Shown here piece after piece: positions 47,567 to 56,588 of a DNA stretch of 64,000 nucleotides. A program made the position numbers and the translations under genes. Below the pieces are notes generated by a model. That model saw only the letters and a program-made list of their open reading frames with translations. It did no database searches and had not been told where the DNA came from. The stretch is from Leucobacter sp. L43 (GTDB taxonomy: Bacteria > Actinomycetota > Actinomycetes > Actinomycetales > Microbacteriaceae). The number at the start of each line of letters is the position of its first letter. Positions within the stretch are counted from its first letter, which is position 1. Location: NCBI RefSeq assembly GCF_016597785.1, contig NZ_JAENJG010000001.1, positions 1,178,001 to 1,242,000 of the forward strand. The letters are read 5' to 3'.

Positions 47567-48967
47567 CTAGCGCGGGTAGACCGTCAGCGTGCCGTCCCGC
47601 GGATCGGGTGCGAGGATCGGGTACCCGGCGATCGCGGAATCGGACACGTACCGCACGCCTGCATGGACGGGGGCCGAACTCGTGAGGATGGCGTTCGCCG
47701 GAGCATCCAGCACGACCGCTGCGCCCGGCCGGACGGTCTCGGTCGTGTCCTTGCCCTTGCCATCCGCGCGCGCGATGGTGATCTCTGCTTCAGTGTCCGC
47801 CGGATTCACGACGACCAGACGCCCACCGGCCACGACGGGCGCGGCGACCTCGGCGTCGGCGGCGATGACGGGAGCCGGAGCGAACCACTCGAAGTCGTGC
47901 TCCCGGGTGTCAGCATCGTCGGCTGAACCGGCAGCGCCCGCGATGATGGGAACGTCGGCGTCGATGACGAGCGCGTTCGCACCGTCCGGCAGCGTCCCGA
48001 CACTCAGCTCTCCGACCGCGTTCGGCGCCAGTTCGATCTCGCCGACCTCGGTGCTCTTCCCATTCTTGTCGAGCACGCGCACTGATGCAGTGCCGGCGAG
48101 CTCCCCCGGGGCGAGCGCGCGGACGATGAACGGGAACGCGTCCCCCTCACCCGAATCGTTCGGGCCGCGGTCGTCTCCGTCCGCATTCTCGATCGCCGGG
48201 ATGACGAGCGAAGTGGACGGTTCGACCTGCGGTGTCGCCCCGGAGACGCCGAACGGGGTGATGCCCGAGCTCTGCGCCACCCCGACGTGCGCGGTGACCG
48301 GAGCTCCCGTGCTCACGACGCGCACGGCGAGCCGCTCGCGATCGGGCGCGTACCCGTTGAGCGACACCGTTTGCTGGGTGCCTGGAGCGACGATCACTCC
48401 GGCCGTCTGCACCGAGTCGACTGCGCCGTTCTCGTCGTACACGGCGATCGAAACCGTCGCCGGCACCGTGCCCGGGTTCCCGAGACTCAGCGTCGTCGAG
48501 AAGCCGAGCGACGAAGCGCCGCCCATGATCCACTGCTCATTGCTCGGTTCCGCGCAGCTGCTCGCCGCTGCGCCCCGCAGATTCTCGGTGTCGATCGCCT
48601 GGAACTGCGCCGCGGCGAGCGGCTGCGACATCGGCGCGAAGACGACACTCGGAAGGCCAGTTCCCTCACCGCGCGCGAGCGTCGCAGTGCCCGATGCTTC
48701 TCCGGATACCGCGGTCGTGGCTTCGCCGACGGGGATCGCGACTCCCGGCCGCGCAGGGTCGGCGCCGAGTTCGGAGAAGGACCCGGCGCACGCAAGCGTG
48801 CGCGCCGTGTCCTGCGTCGTATCGACCGTGAGTGCGAGCGGTTCGTGCACCACCGACGGCAGCGGAACATTGCCCATGAGCACGACGCCGCCGACGGCCG
48901 CCGCCGTCACCAGCAGACCGGTGACCGCCCGGGCGCCGCCGCGCAGTAGCCGTGAACGATCGGTCAT
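47567..48967 (-). CDS. DUF5719 secreted beta-rich protein
   Basis: A 466-residue protein with an N-terminal signal/anchor segment at about 14-34 and a long beta-rich, Gly/Ala/Thr-rich extracytoplasmic domain with several copies of a pattern containing TVSIAVYDENG, ASVRVLDKNG and EITIARADGKG. It matches DUF5719, whose members are always next to the large membrane glycosyltransferase and WhiB in Microbacteriaceae and Streptomyces. The start overlaps the glycosyltransferase stop by 4 bases. It may help or follow the transferred glycan; nothing in the sequence proves a function. Confidence 0.8.
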   Translation of the reverse strand: MTDRSRLLRGGARAVTGLLVTAAAVGGVVLMGNVPLPSVVHEPLALTVDTTQDTARTLACAGSFSELGADPARPGVAIPVGEATTAVSGEASGTATLARGEGTGLPSVVFAPMSQPLAAAQFQAIDTENLRGAAASSCAEPSNEQWIMGGASSLGFSTTLSLGNPGTVPATVSIAVYDENGAVDSVQTAGVIVAPGTQQTVSLNGYAPDRERLAVRVVSTGAPVTAHVGVAQSSGITPFGVSGATPQVEPSTSLVIPAIENADGDDRGPNDSGEGDAFPFIVRALAPGELAGTASVRVLDKNGKSTEVGEIELAPNAVGELSVGTLPDGANALVIDADVPIIAGAAGSADDADTREHDFEWFAPAPVIAADAEVAAPVVAGGRLVVVNPADTEAEITIARADGKGKDTTETVRPGAAVVLDAPANAILTSSAPVHAGVRYVSDSAIAGYPILAPDPRDGTLTVYPR

Positions 48968-51900
48968 CGTCCGTCTCCGTTCGTCTCGTCGGTCGTCCGC
49001 TCGCCGGGCGCATCAGCGGTCCGGTCCACTGCCGGCTCCGCTGTCGGCTCCGCTGTGGGCTCCGCAGGGTCCGTCTGCGCGTCGGCCGTGTCAGCCCGCG
49101 AGTCGGCAGGCGCGACGGGCGCGGTCGCCTCGGTCGCCGCGGTCGAACGTGCACGAGTGGCGCGGTTCTTCCGGCGCGATGGGCGCCTGCGCTTCTCGGG
49201 CCGCCAGGTCACTTCGGCGGTGGGAAGCGCGAGCAGGATCACGCCGAACAGCACCGCGAGCTGCACCGCCCAGACGGTCGTGCCGCTCAGCGAGGTGCCT
49301 CCCAATCGAGTTGCGGAGTCGCCGACTTCGGCATCCTGGCCCGGCGCCTGCTGAACGCGCCAGAGCAGTCCTTGATCGGTGAGTCCGGCGTTCGCGAGCG
49401 CCTGATGCTGATCGAACACCCGCTGCAGCTCCGAGCGCTCCGCGTCGTCTCCGCCGACGGGCAGCAGCACGAAGCCGACACCCGCTGATTGCAGCGCTTC
49501 GGTCACGTCGCGCCCGCCGACGCTCGCGAGACCTGCGACGAGTTCGGCGACCTGGCGGTCGGCTTCCCGCTCCTCCGGCGTGGTCAGCGCGGTGCGGATC
49601 TCGTCGAGACGCAGGCCGCTCCCGGTCACGAGCTCGGCGCGGACGGCATGATCGCCCTCCGCGGTGATCACGAGGGTGCGTACTCCGGGGTCCGTCTCCC
49701 CCGCGGCCTGCACCAGCGCCGGCATCTGGGAGCTCGCCGGAGCGAAGGGCACGCGATTCAGCACGAGCTGCGCTGAGACCGGGAGCACCGCGATGATCGC
49801 AGCGGCGAGAGCGACGGCGACGACCGGAGTCGCGCCGCGCCGCAGTGCGGCCGCGCCGACCGCTGCGAGTCCGAGGAGCGCGATCCAGTACAGCGCGAGC
49901 CCGGAGCCCGTCCAGACAGCGATGCTCGAGCCTCCTGCCGCGGTGAGCTGCAGCTGCCCTGCCGCGACGGCCGTCGCGAGCCCGAGCGCGCCGAGCGCCG
50001 AGTGCAGCAGCGTCACGGCGACGCGCCCGGTGAACAGGCCCAGCAGGGCGAGCAGCGCGAGCGGGAGCATCAGTACTCCGATGAGCAGCGTGGCCGGAGG
50101 CCCGCCGAGGCCGATGCCGTCGAGAATGCCGGCCCAGCCCTCGAGCCCGAACTCGGGGTAGCCGATCAGCAGATGCCAGGTCGTGCCCGGCTGGAAGGGA
50201 GAGTTGATGCCCGGATCGAGGAGCACGTCGAGGGGGCGCCCCGAGACGATGCTCGCGAAGAACTTCGGCGCGAAGAGGATGGCCGGCACGAGAGCGGTCG
50301 TCAGCACGCGGGCGACGCCGCGCAGGGTCGTGAACAGCCCCAGAATCAGCATGATCACCGCTGCGGGAATGAGGATCGGCGCGGAGGCCAGCGCGGCTGC
50401 GGCGAGCAGTGACGCCGTTCCGGCCCAGCTCCACGACTCCCGGCAGCGGGAGGCCGCGAGCAGCAGCCACGGGAGCACGACGGCGAGGACGAGGGTCTGC
50501 AGCCGGCCGGCTTCGATGGATCCCAGGAGCACGGGGCTCAGCGCGAACCCGAGACTCAGGAGGGCTCGCCCCGCTTTCGACTCGGTGAGCTGAGCCGCCC
50601 AGATCCAAGCGCCGAGCGCTGTGAGCGGGATCGAGACGATCATCAGCAGCACGACCGCGTGCGACGGGTTCCAGAACGTCAGCGTCCCGATCAGCGCGAG
50701 CACCCAGGTGAACGGATCGGCTGGAATCCCATCGATCGGGCGCGTATTCGCCCAGAGCTGGTCGAGCGGGCTCAGCGGAGCGAGACCGCCCCCGAAGAGG
50801 CTCGTCTGCGGGAACGCCCACCACATCAGCACGACGGCGGCGACCGCCGCCGCGGAGAGGACTGCGAGCCCGCCCATCGAGATGAAGTGCATCTCGCGTC
50901 GCTGCCGCCCGGAGGACGCGAGGATCGCTTCACGGTCGATCATGCGCGCGGTGCGCACGCTCTTCGGGTCGATGCGCAGCTGCCGCACGGCCGACCAGCC
51001 TGCCGACGAGTGCGCTGCGATGCGGCGACGGGAGGCGAGGATCGCGTGCGGTCGGAAGAAGACGGCGAAGGCCGCCACGAACTCGCCGACCATGTACCCT
51101 GGCTGCTCGCGGATCAACGCCCACAGCACCCGCAGCAGCGCGTATACCGGCAGGCACAACCAGGTGAGAAACGCGACGACGGGCGAGGCGTAGGCGATCC
51201 GGCGGTGCAGATGCGCGGTGCGCGCCTGGCGGTGCGCGTGACGGAGCACGGAGCGCCTGCGATCGATGCGCGGGCCTGCCACACCGCTCTGGGCGAATCG
51301 CACGCGCGACGCGGGGGCCACCTCGACGCGATGACCGGCGAGGCGGGCGCGCACGCAGAAATCCAGGCCGTCGTCGTACACGGGAAGGGCGGGGTCGAAG
51401 CCGCCGAGCTCGTCCCAGACGTCGCGGCGCACGAGCATGCCGACGGGTCCGACGCCGAGCACGTCTTGCATGTGGTCGTACTGCTGCTGGTCGAGCTCCT
51501 GGCGGCGGAGGGTCCACCGCGAGCCGTATCGAGTGAGACTCTGGCCGAGTTCGATGATGCGGTCGGGATGATCCCAGTCGACCAGCTTCGGCCCGGCGAC
51601 GACCACCGATGGCGAGCGCTGCACGCTGCTGACGATCCGCTCGAGCGCTGCAGGTTCGGGGCACGAATCCTCGCTGAGCAGCCAGATCCACTCATCCGGA
51701 GCCGTCCCCGGCAGCAGTTTCGGCTGCCCCTCCCCCTGCCGGGTGAGGGGGGCGTCCGCTCGTACGCCGGCATTGCCCTCATCGGAGGCCGGAGCCATTG
51801 CTTCCACGGCGCGCGCGACCGCCTCGCCGAACGGCAGCCGCGACGGGAGGCCGACCACGCGGTCCGCGCGGCTCGCAAGCAACTGCTCTCGAACGTCGTC

Positions 51901-52032
51901 AGAGCCGCCGTTGTTGACCGCGATGATGTTCGCGGGCGCGAGCGTTTGCCCGGCGATGCCGGCTATCGTCTGGTCGAGCCAATCGCCGCCCCGCTGGGCG
52001 ACCAGGATGGCGGTTACTCGGGTGCGCATCAC
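48964..52032 (-). CDS. Large membrane GT2 glycosyltransferase
   Basis: A 1022-residue protein: an N-terminal cytoplasmic GT2 domain (VTAILVAQRGGDWLDQTI, NNGGSDD, the YDDGLDFCVRARLAGHR acceptor segment) to about residue 300, then about a dozen hydrophobic helices to about 900, and a Pro/Ala/Glu/Asp-rich cytoplasmic-type tail of about 90 residues. It resembles actinobacterial transferases of the whiB2 locus thought to decorate envelope polymers. Start is GTG or the ATG one codon later; the stop overlaps the DUF5719 start. Donor and acceptor are unknown. Confidence 0.85.
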   Translation of the reverse strand: MMRTRVTAILVAQRGGDWLDQTIAGIAGQTLAPANIIAVNNGGSDDVREQLLASRADRVVGLPSRLPFGEAVARAVEAMAPASDEGNAGVRADAPLTRQGEGQPKLLPGTAPDEWIWLLSEDSCPEPAALERIVSSVQRSPSVVVAGPKLVDWDHPDRIIELGQSLTRYGSRWTLRRQELDQQQYDHMQDVLGVGPVGMLVRRDVWDELGGFDPALPVYDDGLDFCVRARLAGHRVEVAPASRVRFAQSGVAGPRIDRRRSVLRHAHRQARTAHLHRRIAYASPVVAFLTWLCLPVYALLRVLWALIREQPGYMVGEFVAAFAVFFRPHAILASRRRIAAHSSAGWSAVRQLRIDPKSVRTARMIDREAILASSGRQRREMHFISMGGLAVLSAAAVAAVVLMWWAFPQTSLFGGGLAPLSPLDQLWANTRPIDGIPADPFTWVLALIGTLTFWNPSHAVVLLMIVSIPLTALGAWIWAAQLTESKAGRALLSLGFALSPVLLGSIEAGRLQTLVLAVVLPWLLLAASRCRESWSWAGTASLLAAAALASAPILIPAAVIMLILGLFTTLRGVARVLTTALVPAILFAPKFFASIVSGRPLDVLLDPGINSPFQPGTTWHLLIGYPEFGLEGWAGILDGIGLGGPPATLLIGVLMLPLALLALLGLFTGRVAVTLLHSALGALGLATAVAAGQLQLTAAGGSSIAVWTGSGLALYWIALLGLAAVGAAALRRGATPVVAVALAAAIIAVLPVSAQLVLNRVPFAPASSQMPALVQAAGETDPGVRTLVITAEGDHAVRAELVTGSGLRLDEIRTALTTPEEREADRQVAELVAGLASVGGRDVTEALQSAGVGFVLLPVGGDDAERSELQRVFDQHQALANAGLTDQGLLWRVQQAPGQDAEVGDSATRLGGTSLSGTTVWAVQLAVLFGVILLALPTAEVTWRPEKRRRPSRRKNRATRARSTAATEATAPVAPADSRADTADAQTDPAEPTAEPTAEPAVDRTADAPGERTTDETNGDGR

Positions 52033-52087
52033 TCGGCAAGTCTAGGCGCGGATCATGTGCGCGCCCCGGAGCCATGCCGGGCGCTGA

Positions 52088-52402
52088 TCAGATCGCTTCT
52101 CGGCGGAGCTTGCGGCGCTCGCGCTCCGAGAGACCGCCCCAGATGCCGAAGCGCTCGTCGTTCTCGAGCGCGTACTCGAGGCACTCCGACCGGACTTCGC
52201 AGCCCTCGCAGATTCGCTTCGCTTCGCGCGTCGATCCGCCTTTCTCGGGGAAGAACGCCTCGGGGTCGGTCTGCGCGCACAGGGCGTCCGTCTGCCAGGA
52301 CAGTGCCTCTTCGTCATCGCGCCGGATCCCGGGAGTGCCGAGGAAGACCGGGTCCACGAACCAGTTGCCGGGTACCGGCGTGTGCGAAGTGTCGCTCAAC
52401 AT
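52088..52402 (-). CDS. WhiB-family iron-sulfur regulator (WhiB2-like)
   Basis: A 104-residue WhiB protein. The four Fe-S cysteines are C42, C65, C68 and C74, with the CxxC at 65-68, followed by the GIWGG turn motif and the basic tail SERERRKLRREAI. It would bind a 4Fe-4S cluster and regulate septation/division genes with sigma factor. Its gene neighbourhood (membrane glycosyltransferase, DUF5719) is that of WhiB2/WhmD. GGAAGGGA precedes the ATG. Confidence 0.95.
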   Translation of the reverse strand: MLSDTSHTPVPGNWFVDPVFLGTPGIRRDDEEALSWQTDALCAQTDPEAFFPEKGGSTREAKRICEGCEVRSECLEYALENDERFGIWGGLSERERRKLRREAI

Positions 52403-52453
52403 CCCGTCCCTTCCTCGACTTCAGCGGCTCGTGCTCGCAACCGCGCTCACATA

Positions 52454-52482
52454 ATTACACCGTTGTGATTCCCTCAAGTCAA
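52454..52482 (-). promoter_or_regulatory. whiB promoter
   Basis: On the minus strand TTGACT (complement of 52477-52482) and TGTAAT (complement of 52454-52459) are 17 bases apart, a near-consensus housekeeping promoter in an AT-rich patch, about 50 bases upstream of the whiB start. Confidence 0.75.
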
Positions 52483-52568
52483 GCTGAGGATTCTAAACCC
52501 TCAATCACGCATTGAGGGTGGAGGACACGCCAGCGAGTCGCAACTGTACGCGAAACCGCCATCCGAGG

Positions 52569-52925
52569 TCAGCCCCAGATCACCAGCATCCGGTACGTCA
52601 TCACGCCGACCGAGAGATGCACGACGGCGAGCACCAGGTTCGCCCAGCGCGTGCGATCGACCAGGGCCCAGAATCCTGCCCCCAGCGGAAGCATCAGCGC
52701 GACGATGAGATACATCCAGAACTCGAGTGGATCCCCCGCGGGCGCGTTGCCGGCGGCGGGTGCCGCGATCGCCACGACGACCTGCGCGATCAACGCCAGA
52801 GCGACGAGGAGCGTGGCGCCCATCGTGAAATCGTTCGGCGCGCGTCGGCGCAGCGCCTCCACCAGGCAGAGCACCGCGGCGGCGAGAGCGACGACGATGA
52901 CCGCGACGCCGTACCAGGCGATCAT
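52569..52925 (-). CDS. Small four-helix integral membrane protein
   Basis: A 118-residue protein with four predicted membrane helices (about 5-25, 36-56, 66-88, 94-114) and no recognised domain. It follows truB by 4-base overlap (ATGA) and ends before the whiB upstream region. Proteins of this type next to truB are common in Microbacteriaceae and uncharacterised. Confidence 0.75.
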   Translation of the reverse strand: MIAWYGVAVIVVALAAAVLCLVEALRRRAPNDFTMGATLLVALALIAQVVVAIAAPAAGNAPAGDPLEFWMYLIVALMLPLGAGFWALVDRTRWANLVLAVVHLSVGVMTYRMLVIWG

Positions 52926-53875
52926 GGAGCGCCTCCCGTCTCCACCGGGAAGTTCGTGACGGCGCGCACTCGACCGCGCTTCACCTGCACCAGACCCACG
53001 AGACGCTCATCGGGCCCCACGGCCGCCGCGATGGAGGCGTCGGGGACGACGGCGGGATCCACCTCGAGTTTCTTGCCGTTGCCGAGGTCGATCGTCTGCT
53101 CAGCACCGAGATCCAGGCGCGGGAACAGCGACGCGGCCACCGACGTCGGAGCGAGGAGCGGCAGTGCGCCGCCCTGCGCGAGCGCCTCCGTGCCGACAGC
53201 GTCCGCGACATCGAACGGGCCGACGCGCGTGCGACGCAGCATCGTCAGATGACCGCCGACCCCGAGTGCCTTTCCGAGATCCCGCGCGAGGGCTCGGATG
53301 TAGGTGCCGGTCGAGCACCGTACCGTCGCGTCGATGTCGATGACAGGCGCCCCGGTGTCGTCGACCCCGTGACGAGCTTCTCCCAGTTCGAAGGCGTGCA
53401 CGGTGACCGGTCGCTGCTGCAATTCGACCGCCTCGCCGGCGCGCACCCGGTCATAGGCGCGCTGCCCGTTCACCTTGATGGCGCTCACTGCACTCGGCGC
53501 CTGCAGGATGTCCCCCGTCAGCTCCGCCGCCGCGGCGCTGATGCGCTCGGGCGTCACCTCGCCCATGGCTCCCGCATCCGCGGTGCTGATCCGCTCGCCC
53601 TCGCGATCATCGGTCACAGTCGCGTACCCGAGTCGAATCGTCGTGAGGTAGGTCTTGTCGAGCCCGACGAGATGCGTCAGCAAGCGCGTCGACGGCCCCG
53701 CACCCAGCACGAGGAGGCCCGTCGCCATGGGATCGAGGGTGCCGGCGTGCCCCACCTTGCGTGTGCCGAGCGCACGCCGAGACTTCGCGACGACGTCATG
53801 GCTCGTCCAGCCCTCCGCCTTGTCCACGAGCAGAATGGCGCCCTGCGCGGGCAGAATGGCTGGGTCGTTCGTCAC
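52922..53875 (-). CDS. truB: tRNA pseudouridine(55) synthase TruB
   Basis: A 317-residue enzyme that makes pseudouridine at position 55 of tRNA. The catalytic Asp is in GHAGTLDPMATGLL near residue 45; KTYLTTIRLG and the RSSGTYIRAL-like SCTG-type STGTYIRALARDLG motifs are present; a C-terminal TruB_C domain follows. The stop overlaps the small membrane gene. It is transcribed away from the divergent mutY gene. Confidence 0.96.
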   Translation of the reverse strand: MTNDPAILPAQGAILLVDKAEGWTSHDVVAKSRRALGTRKVGHAGTLDPMATGLLVLGAGPSTRLLTHLVGLDKTYLTTIRLGYATVTDDREGERISTADAGAMGEVTPERISAAAAELTGDILQAPSAVSAIKVNGQRAYDRVRAGEAVELQQRPVTVHAFELGEARHGVDDTGAPVIDIDATVRCSTGTYIRALARDLGKALGVGGHLTMLRRTRVGPFDVADAVGTEALAQGGALPLLAPTSVAASLFPRLDLGAEQTIDLGNGKKLEVDPAVVPDASIAAAVGPDERLVGLVQVKRGRVRAVTNFPVETGGAP

Positions 53876-53947
53876 CCGTTCAGCCTACCGGCGGCGGCAG
53901 CGCCCTCCCGCCGCCCCGCATCCGAGAGGCGGCCTACACTGGAGCCG

Positions 53948-54847
53948 ATGAAGCCGACCGAAGACGTCGCCTCCGAGATCGCGGCGGCGCTGAGCGCCTG
54001 GTTCGCGCGCGCAGCGCGAGACCTGCCCTGGCGGGGCGCCGACGTGACGCCCTGGGCGATCCTCGTCTCCGAGTTCATGCTGCAGCAGACCCAGGTGGAG
54101 CGCGTGCTCCCCCGCTGGGTCGCCTGGATCGAACGCTGGCCGACACCCTCTGCGCTCGCCGCCGACGAGCCGGGCGAAGCCGTACGGGCGTGGGATCGCC
54201 TGGGGTATCCCAGGCGCGCGCTCTGGCTGCATCGTGCCGCCGTCGAGATCAGCGAGCAGCACGGCGATGCGGTGCCGTCGAACGTCGACGACCTGCTGGC
54301 GCTCACCGGCATCGGCCCGTACACCGCGCGCGCGGTCGCCGCCTTCGCGTACGGTGAACGCCACCCGGTCGTCGATACCAATACCAGGCGCGTGATCGCG
54401 CGGCTCGTGCACGGCCGTGCAGCCGCCGGCATGCCTGCACCGGGCGACCTCATCGATATGGAAGCGCTCCTGCCCGAGTCTCGCGAGTCGGCCGCCGTGT
54501 TCAACGCGGCAGCGATGGAGCTCGGCGCAACGGTGTGCACCGCTCGGGCTCCGCGATGCGGCGAGTGCCCCGTGGCCGCATGGTGCGAGTGGCGAGGCGC
54601 CGGCTACCCCGACAACGCACCTGAGAAACGACCGAGGCAGGCGAAGTTCGACGGAAGCGACCGCCAGGTGCGGGGCCGGATCATGGCGCTGCTGCGTCGC
54701 TCGAGCACGTCCGTCGACCGCGAGACCGCGCTCGACGCTGCAGCCGAGGGAGGCGTCCGCGATCCGGAGCAACCGCGTCGCGCGTACGACTCGCTCCTCG
54801 CCGACGGCCTCGTCATCGAGCTCGACGGGAAGGCGCGCCTGCCCTAG
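53948..54847 (+). CDS. mutY: A/G-specific adenine DNA glycosylase MutY
   Basis: A 299-residue HhH-GPD glycosylase removing A opposite 8-oxoG. E42 in SEFMLQQTQ and D143 in VVDTNTRRV are the catalytic pair, HhH is LTGIGPYTARAV, and the 4Fe-4S ligands are C197, C204, C207 and C213 (spacing 6-2-5). The C-terminal Nudix-like 8-oxoG recognition domain of long MutY is absent; the short form is normal in Actinobacteria. TACACT at 53935-53940 is a fair -10 only 8 bases from the ATG, hinting at a leaderless message. Confidence 0.93.
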   Translation: MKPTEDVASEIAAALSAWFARAARDLPWRGADVTPWAILVSEFMLQQTQVERVLPRWVAWIERWPTPSALAADEPGEAVRAWDRLGYPRRALWLHRAAVEISEQHGDAVPSNVDDLLALTGIGPYTARAVAAFAYGERHPVVDTNTRRVIARLVHGRAAAGMPAPGDLIDMEALLPESRESAAVFNAAAMELGATVCTARAPRCGECPVAAWCEWRGAGYPDNAPEKRPRQAKFDGSDRQVRGRIMALLRRSSTSVDRETALDAAAEGGVRDPEQPRRAYDSLLADGLVIELDGKARLP

Positions 54848-54856
54848 GGAGTGCCC

Positions 54857-55288
54857 CTAGCGGTCGTCGTCCTCGCGCGGCTTCACATACGGGTCCTCTT
54901 CACCCGCGTACTGCGCCTGAGCTGCGAGCGCCGCGGCTTCATCGTCCCGTCGCTTGGCCTCCGCGAGAAGCTCGTTGAGATGCTGGGCGCTTTCGGGGAG
55001 TTCGTCGTGAATGAACTCGAGCACCGGGGTCAACCGCGTGCCGAGCTGCTTGCCGACCTCGGTGCGCAGCATTCCCGTCGCCGCCTTCAACGCGGCCGCC
55101 GTGTCCACCTGCTCCTGCTCGTCGCCGTACACCGTGTAGAACACGCTCGCCTGCTGCAGATCGCCCGTGACACGCACATCGGTGATCGTCACGAAGCCGA
55201 GGCGCGGATCACGGAGCCCCTTCTCGAGGCGCCGTGCGATGATCTGCTGGATGCGCTCGGCGACTTTTCCCGCCCGTGGATTGCTCAT
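54857..55288 (-). CDS. rbfA: Ribosome-binding factor A RbfA
   Basis: A 143-residue RbfA with the KH-like fold: [48 protein letters not shown] is the canonical N-terminus (quoted in parts: [31 protein letters not shown]). It matures the 30S subunit. A basic/acidic C-terminal extension of about 20 residues is common in Actinobacteria. It is convergent with mutY (9 bases apart). In many genomes rbfA follows infB; here infB is 1.3 kb away with a DUF805 gene between. Confidence 0.95.
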   Translation of the reverse strand: MSNPRAGKVAERIQQIIARRLEKGLRDPRLGFVTITDVRVTGDLQQASVFYTVYGDEQEQVDTAAALKAATGMLRTEVGKQLGTRLTPVLEFIHDELPESAQHLNELLAEAKRRDDEAAALAAQAQYAGEEDPYVKPREDDDR

Positions 55289-55389
55289 GCACCCAGACTA
55301 CCGCCGGATTTCTCTCAGGCGATGCGTACGCATGCCCCTACGATGGATGCAGTCAGACGTACGCGACGAACAGTTGAGGAGGCGTCTTC

Positions 55390-56229
55390 ATGACGTACCC
55401 GCCCACCCCCGAGAACCCGGAACAGCCCGAGAGCCACGATACGGGCAAGTCCGTGCCGGGCTCCGCGCCGACCGACGACCAGCCGACACCCCCGAACACC
55501 GCGCCTCCGCAGTACCAGGCCCCCCAGTACGAGCAGCCGCAGCAGCCCGAGCAGCCGCAGTACGGAGCACCGCAGTACCAGGCCCCGCAGCAGCCCGAAC
55601 AGCCGCAGGCGCCCTACGCCCCGCCCGCAGCCTCCCTGTACCCCAATCAGCCCCAGCCGCACTACGCCTCGGCTCCGGCCTACGCAGCCGGCATGACTGG
55701 CGTCCCGGGCCCGGGCGAGCCGTTCAACGGCGCGACCGACCCTGAAGATCTCAGTCGCCCGCTCTACGGGGCGACCTTCGGCCAGGCGATCCGCCGCTTC
55801 CTCAAGAATTACGCCGGCTTCAGCGGGCGCGCATCCCGGAGCGAGTACTGGTGGGTCGCACTGTTCAGCTTCCTGGTCACGCTCATTCCGCTGGCGCTCT
55901 ACATCATCGGCGTCGTGATGCTCGCGGTCGCGAGCGACAATTCCTCCACGTACGACGACGGCTTCGGCGACGGATACGGTTCGGCCGCCGTCGCGCCAGC
56001 GGCGGGCCTGGGGCTCACGCTCCTCTTCGTCGGCCTCGGGCTCCTCATCGTGATCGGGCTCGCCTTGCTCGTGCCGAGCATCGCCATCAGCTGGCGCCGC
56101 TTCCACGATGCGAACTTCGCCGGCCCGTTCTACTTCTTGAGCTTCATCCCCTACGTCGGCGGCCTGGTCGTGCTCGTCTTCATGGTCTTGCCGCCCAGCC
56201 CGCTGGGTCGGCGCTTCGACCGCGTGTAA
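55390..56229 (+). CDS. DUF805 membrane protein with Pro/Gln-rich N-terminus
   Basis: A 279-residue protein. Residues 1-110 are a low-complexity Pro/Gln/Tyr-rich region (repeats of PQYQAPQ and QPEQPQ); a DUF805 domain follows (about 125-275) with GRASRSEYWWVALFSFLVT, four hydrophobic segments and the RRFHDANFAGPF motif near the end. DUF805 proteins are inner membrane proteins of unknown function. GAGGAGG precedes the ATG; TACGAT at 55339-55344 is a candidate -10. It ends just before a strong terminator. Confidence 0.88.
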   Translation: MTYPPTPENPEQPESHDTGKSVPGSAPTDDQPTPPNTAPPQYQAPQYEQPQQPEQPQYGAPQYQAPQQPEQPQAPYAPPAASLYPNQPQPHYASAPAYAAGMTGVPGPGEPFNGATDPEDLSRPLYGATFGQAIRRFLKNYAGFSGRASRSEYWWVALFSFLVTLIPLALYIIGVVMLAVASDNSSTYDDGFGDGYGSAAVAPAAGLGLTLLFVGLGLLIVIGLALLVPSIAISWRRFHDANFAGPFYFLSFIPYVGGLVVLVFMVLPPSPLGRRFDRV

Positions 56230-56246
56230 CTGCTCGCGGCCGTCTC

Positions 56247-56281
56247 GAAGGCCCGCGCCCGCTTCGGCGGCGCGGGCCTTC
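56247..56281 (+). terminator. DUF805 gene terminator
   Basis: Perfect 13-bp inverted repeat, arms 56247-56259 and 56269-56281, with a 9-base loop containing TTCGG, 17 bases after the stop. Strong rho-independent-like hairpin of the actinobacterial type without a T-run. Confidence 0.85.
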
Positions 56282-56324
56282 GTCGTACCTGCTCGCTGAC
56301 GCGCGGCCCCGTACTCGGGCTCAC

Positions 56325-56400
56325 GCAGGAGATCCGCGCTTCAGCAGGATAGCCGCGCTCGAGCAGTAGCTCATCGCTCGAGCAGGGGATCCGCGCTCCC
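56325..56400. repeat. 19-bp-period direct repeat array, four units
   Basis: Four units of exactly 19 bases: 56325-56343, 56344-56362, 56363-56381 and 56382-56400, all beginning GCAG and sharing the core GATCCGCGCT (units 1 and 4), AGCCGCGCT (unit 2) and CTCATCGCT (unit 3). The consensus is about GCAGGAGATCCGCGCTCGA. It lies in the gap between the DUF805 terminator and the infB terminator, where no gene is seen. Confidence 0.85.
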
Positions 56401-56430
56401 CCGGGCCCGATTGCAGCAACCGGCCCGCAC

Positions 56431-56447
56431 GAGCGCGGATCTCCTGC
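56431..56447. repeat. Inverted copy of the 19-bp repeat
   Basis: GAGCGCGGATCTCCTGC is the reverse complement of the repeat-unit core (16 bases identical to unit 1, 56325-56340, in inverse orientation), 92 bases away. The array could therefore fold back as a large hairpin. Confidence 0.85.
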
Positions 56448-56525
56448 ACGGCGACGCTCCGCCCCCAGGAGGAGCATGACGGCCTGGGCTCCTCCCATGG
56501 GCCGAGAACATGTTCTGCGCACGCA

Positions 56526-56571
56526 ACAGGGGCGGGGCGGATCAACCGAAGCTGATCCTCCCCGCCCCTGT
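56526..56571 (-). terminator. infB terminator
   Basis: A long stem (ACAGGGGCGGGG at 56526-56537 with 56560-56571, then GGATCA/TGATCC inside) with an 8-base loop, 18 bases after the infB stop. It probably ends the nusA-ylxR-infB transcript. Confidence 0.85.
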
Positions 56572-56588
56572 CAGGCGAGCACCGCGTG

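Noticed and set aside
56325..56400. CRISPR array
   Set aside because: Units are contiguous 19-bp degenerate copies with no unique spacers, and no cas genes are in the window.
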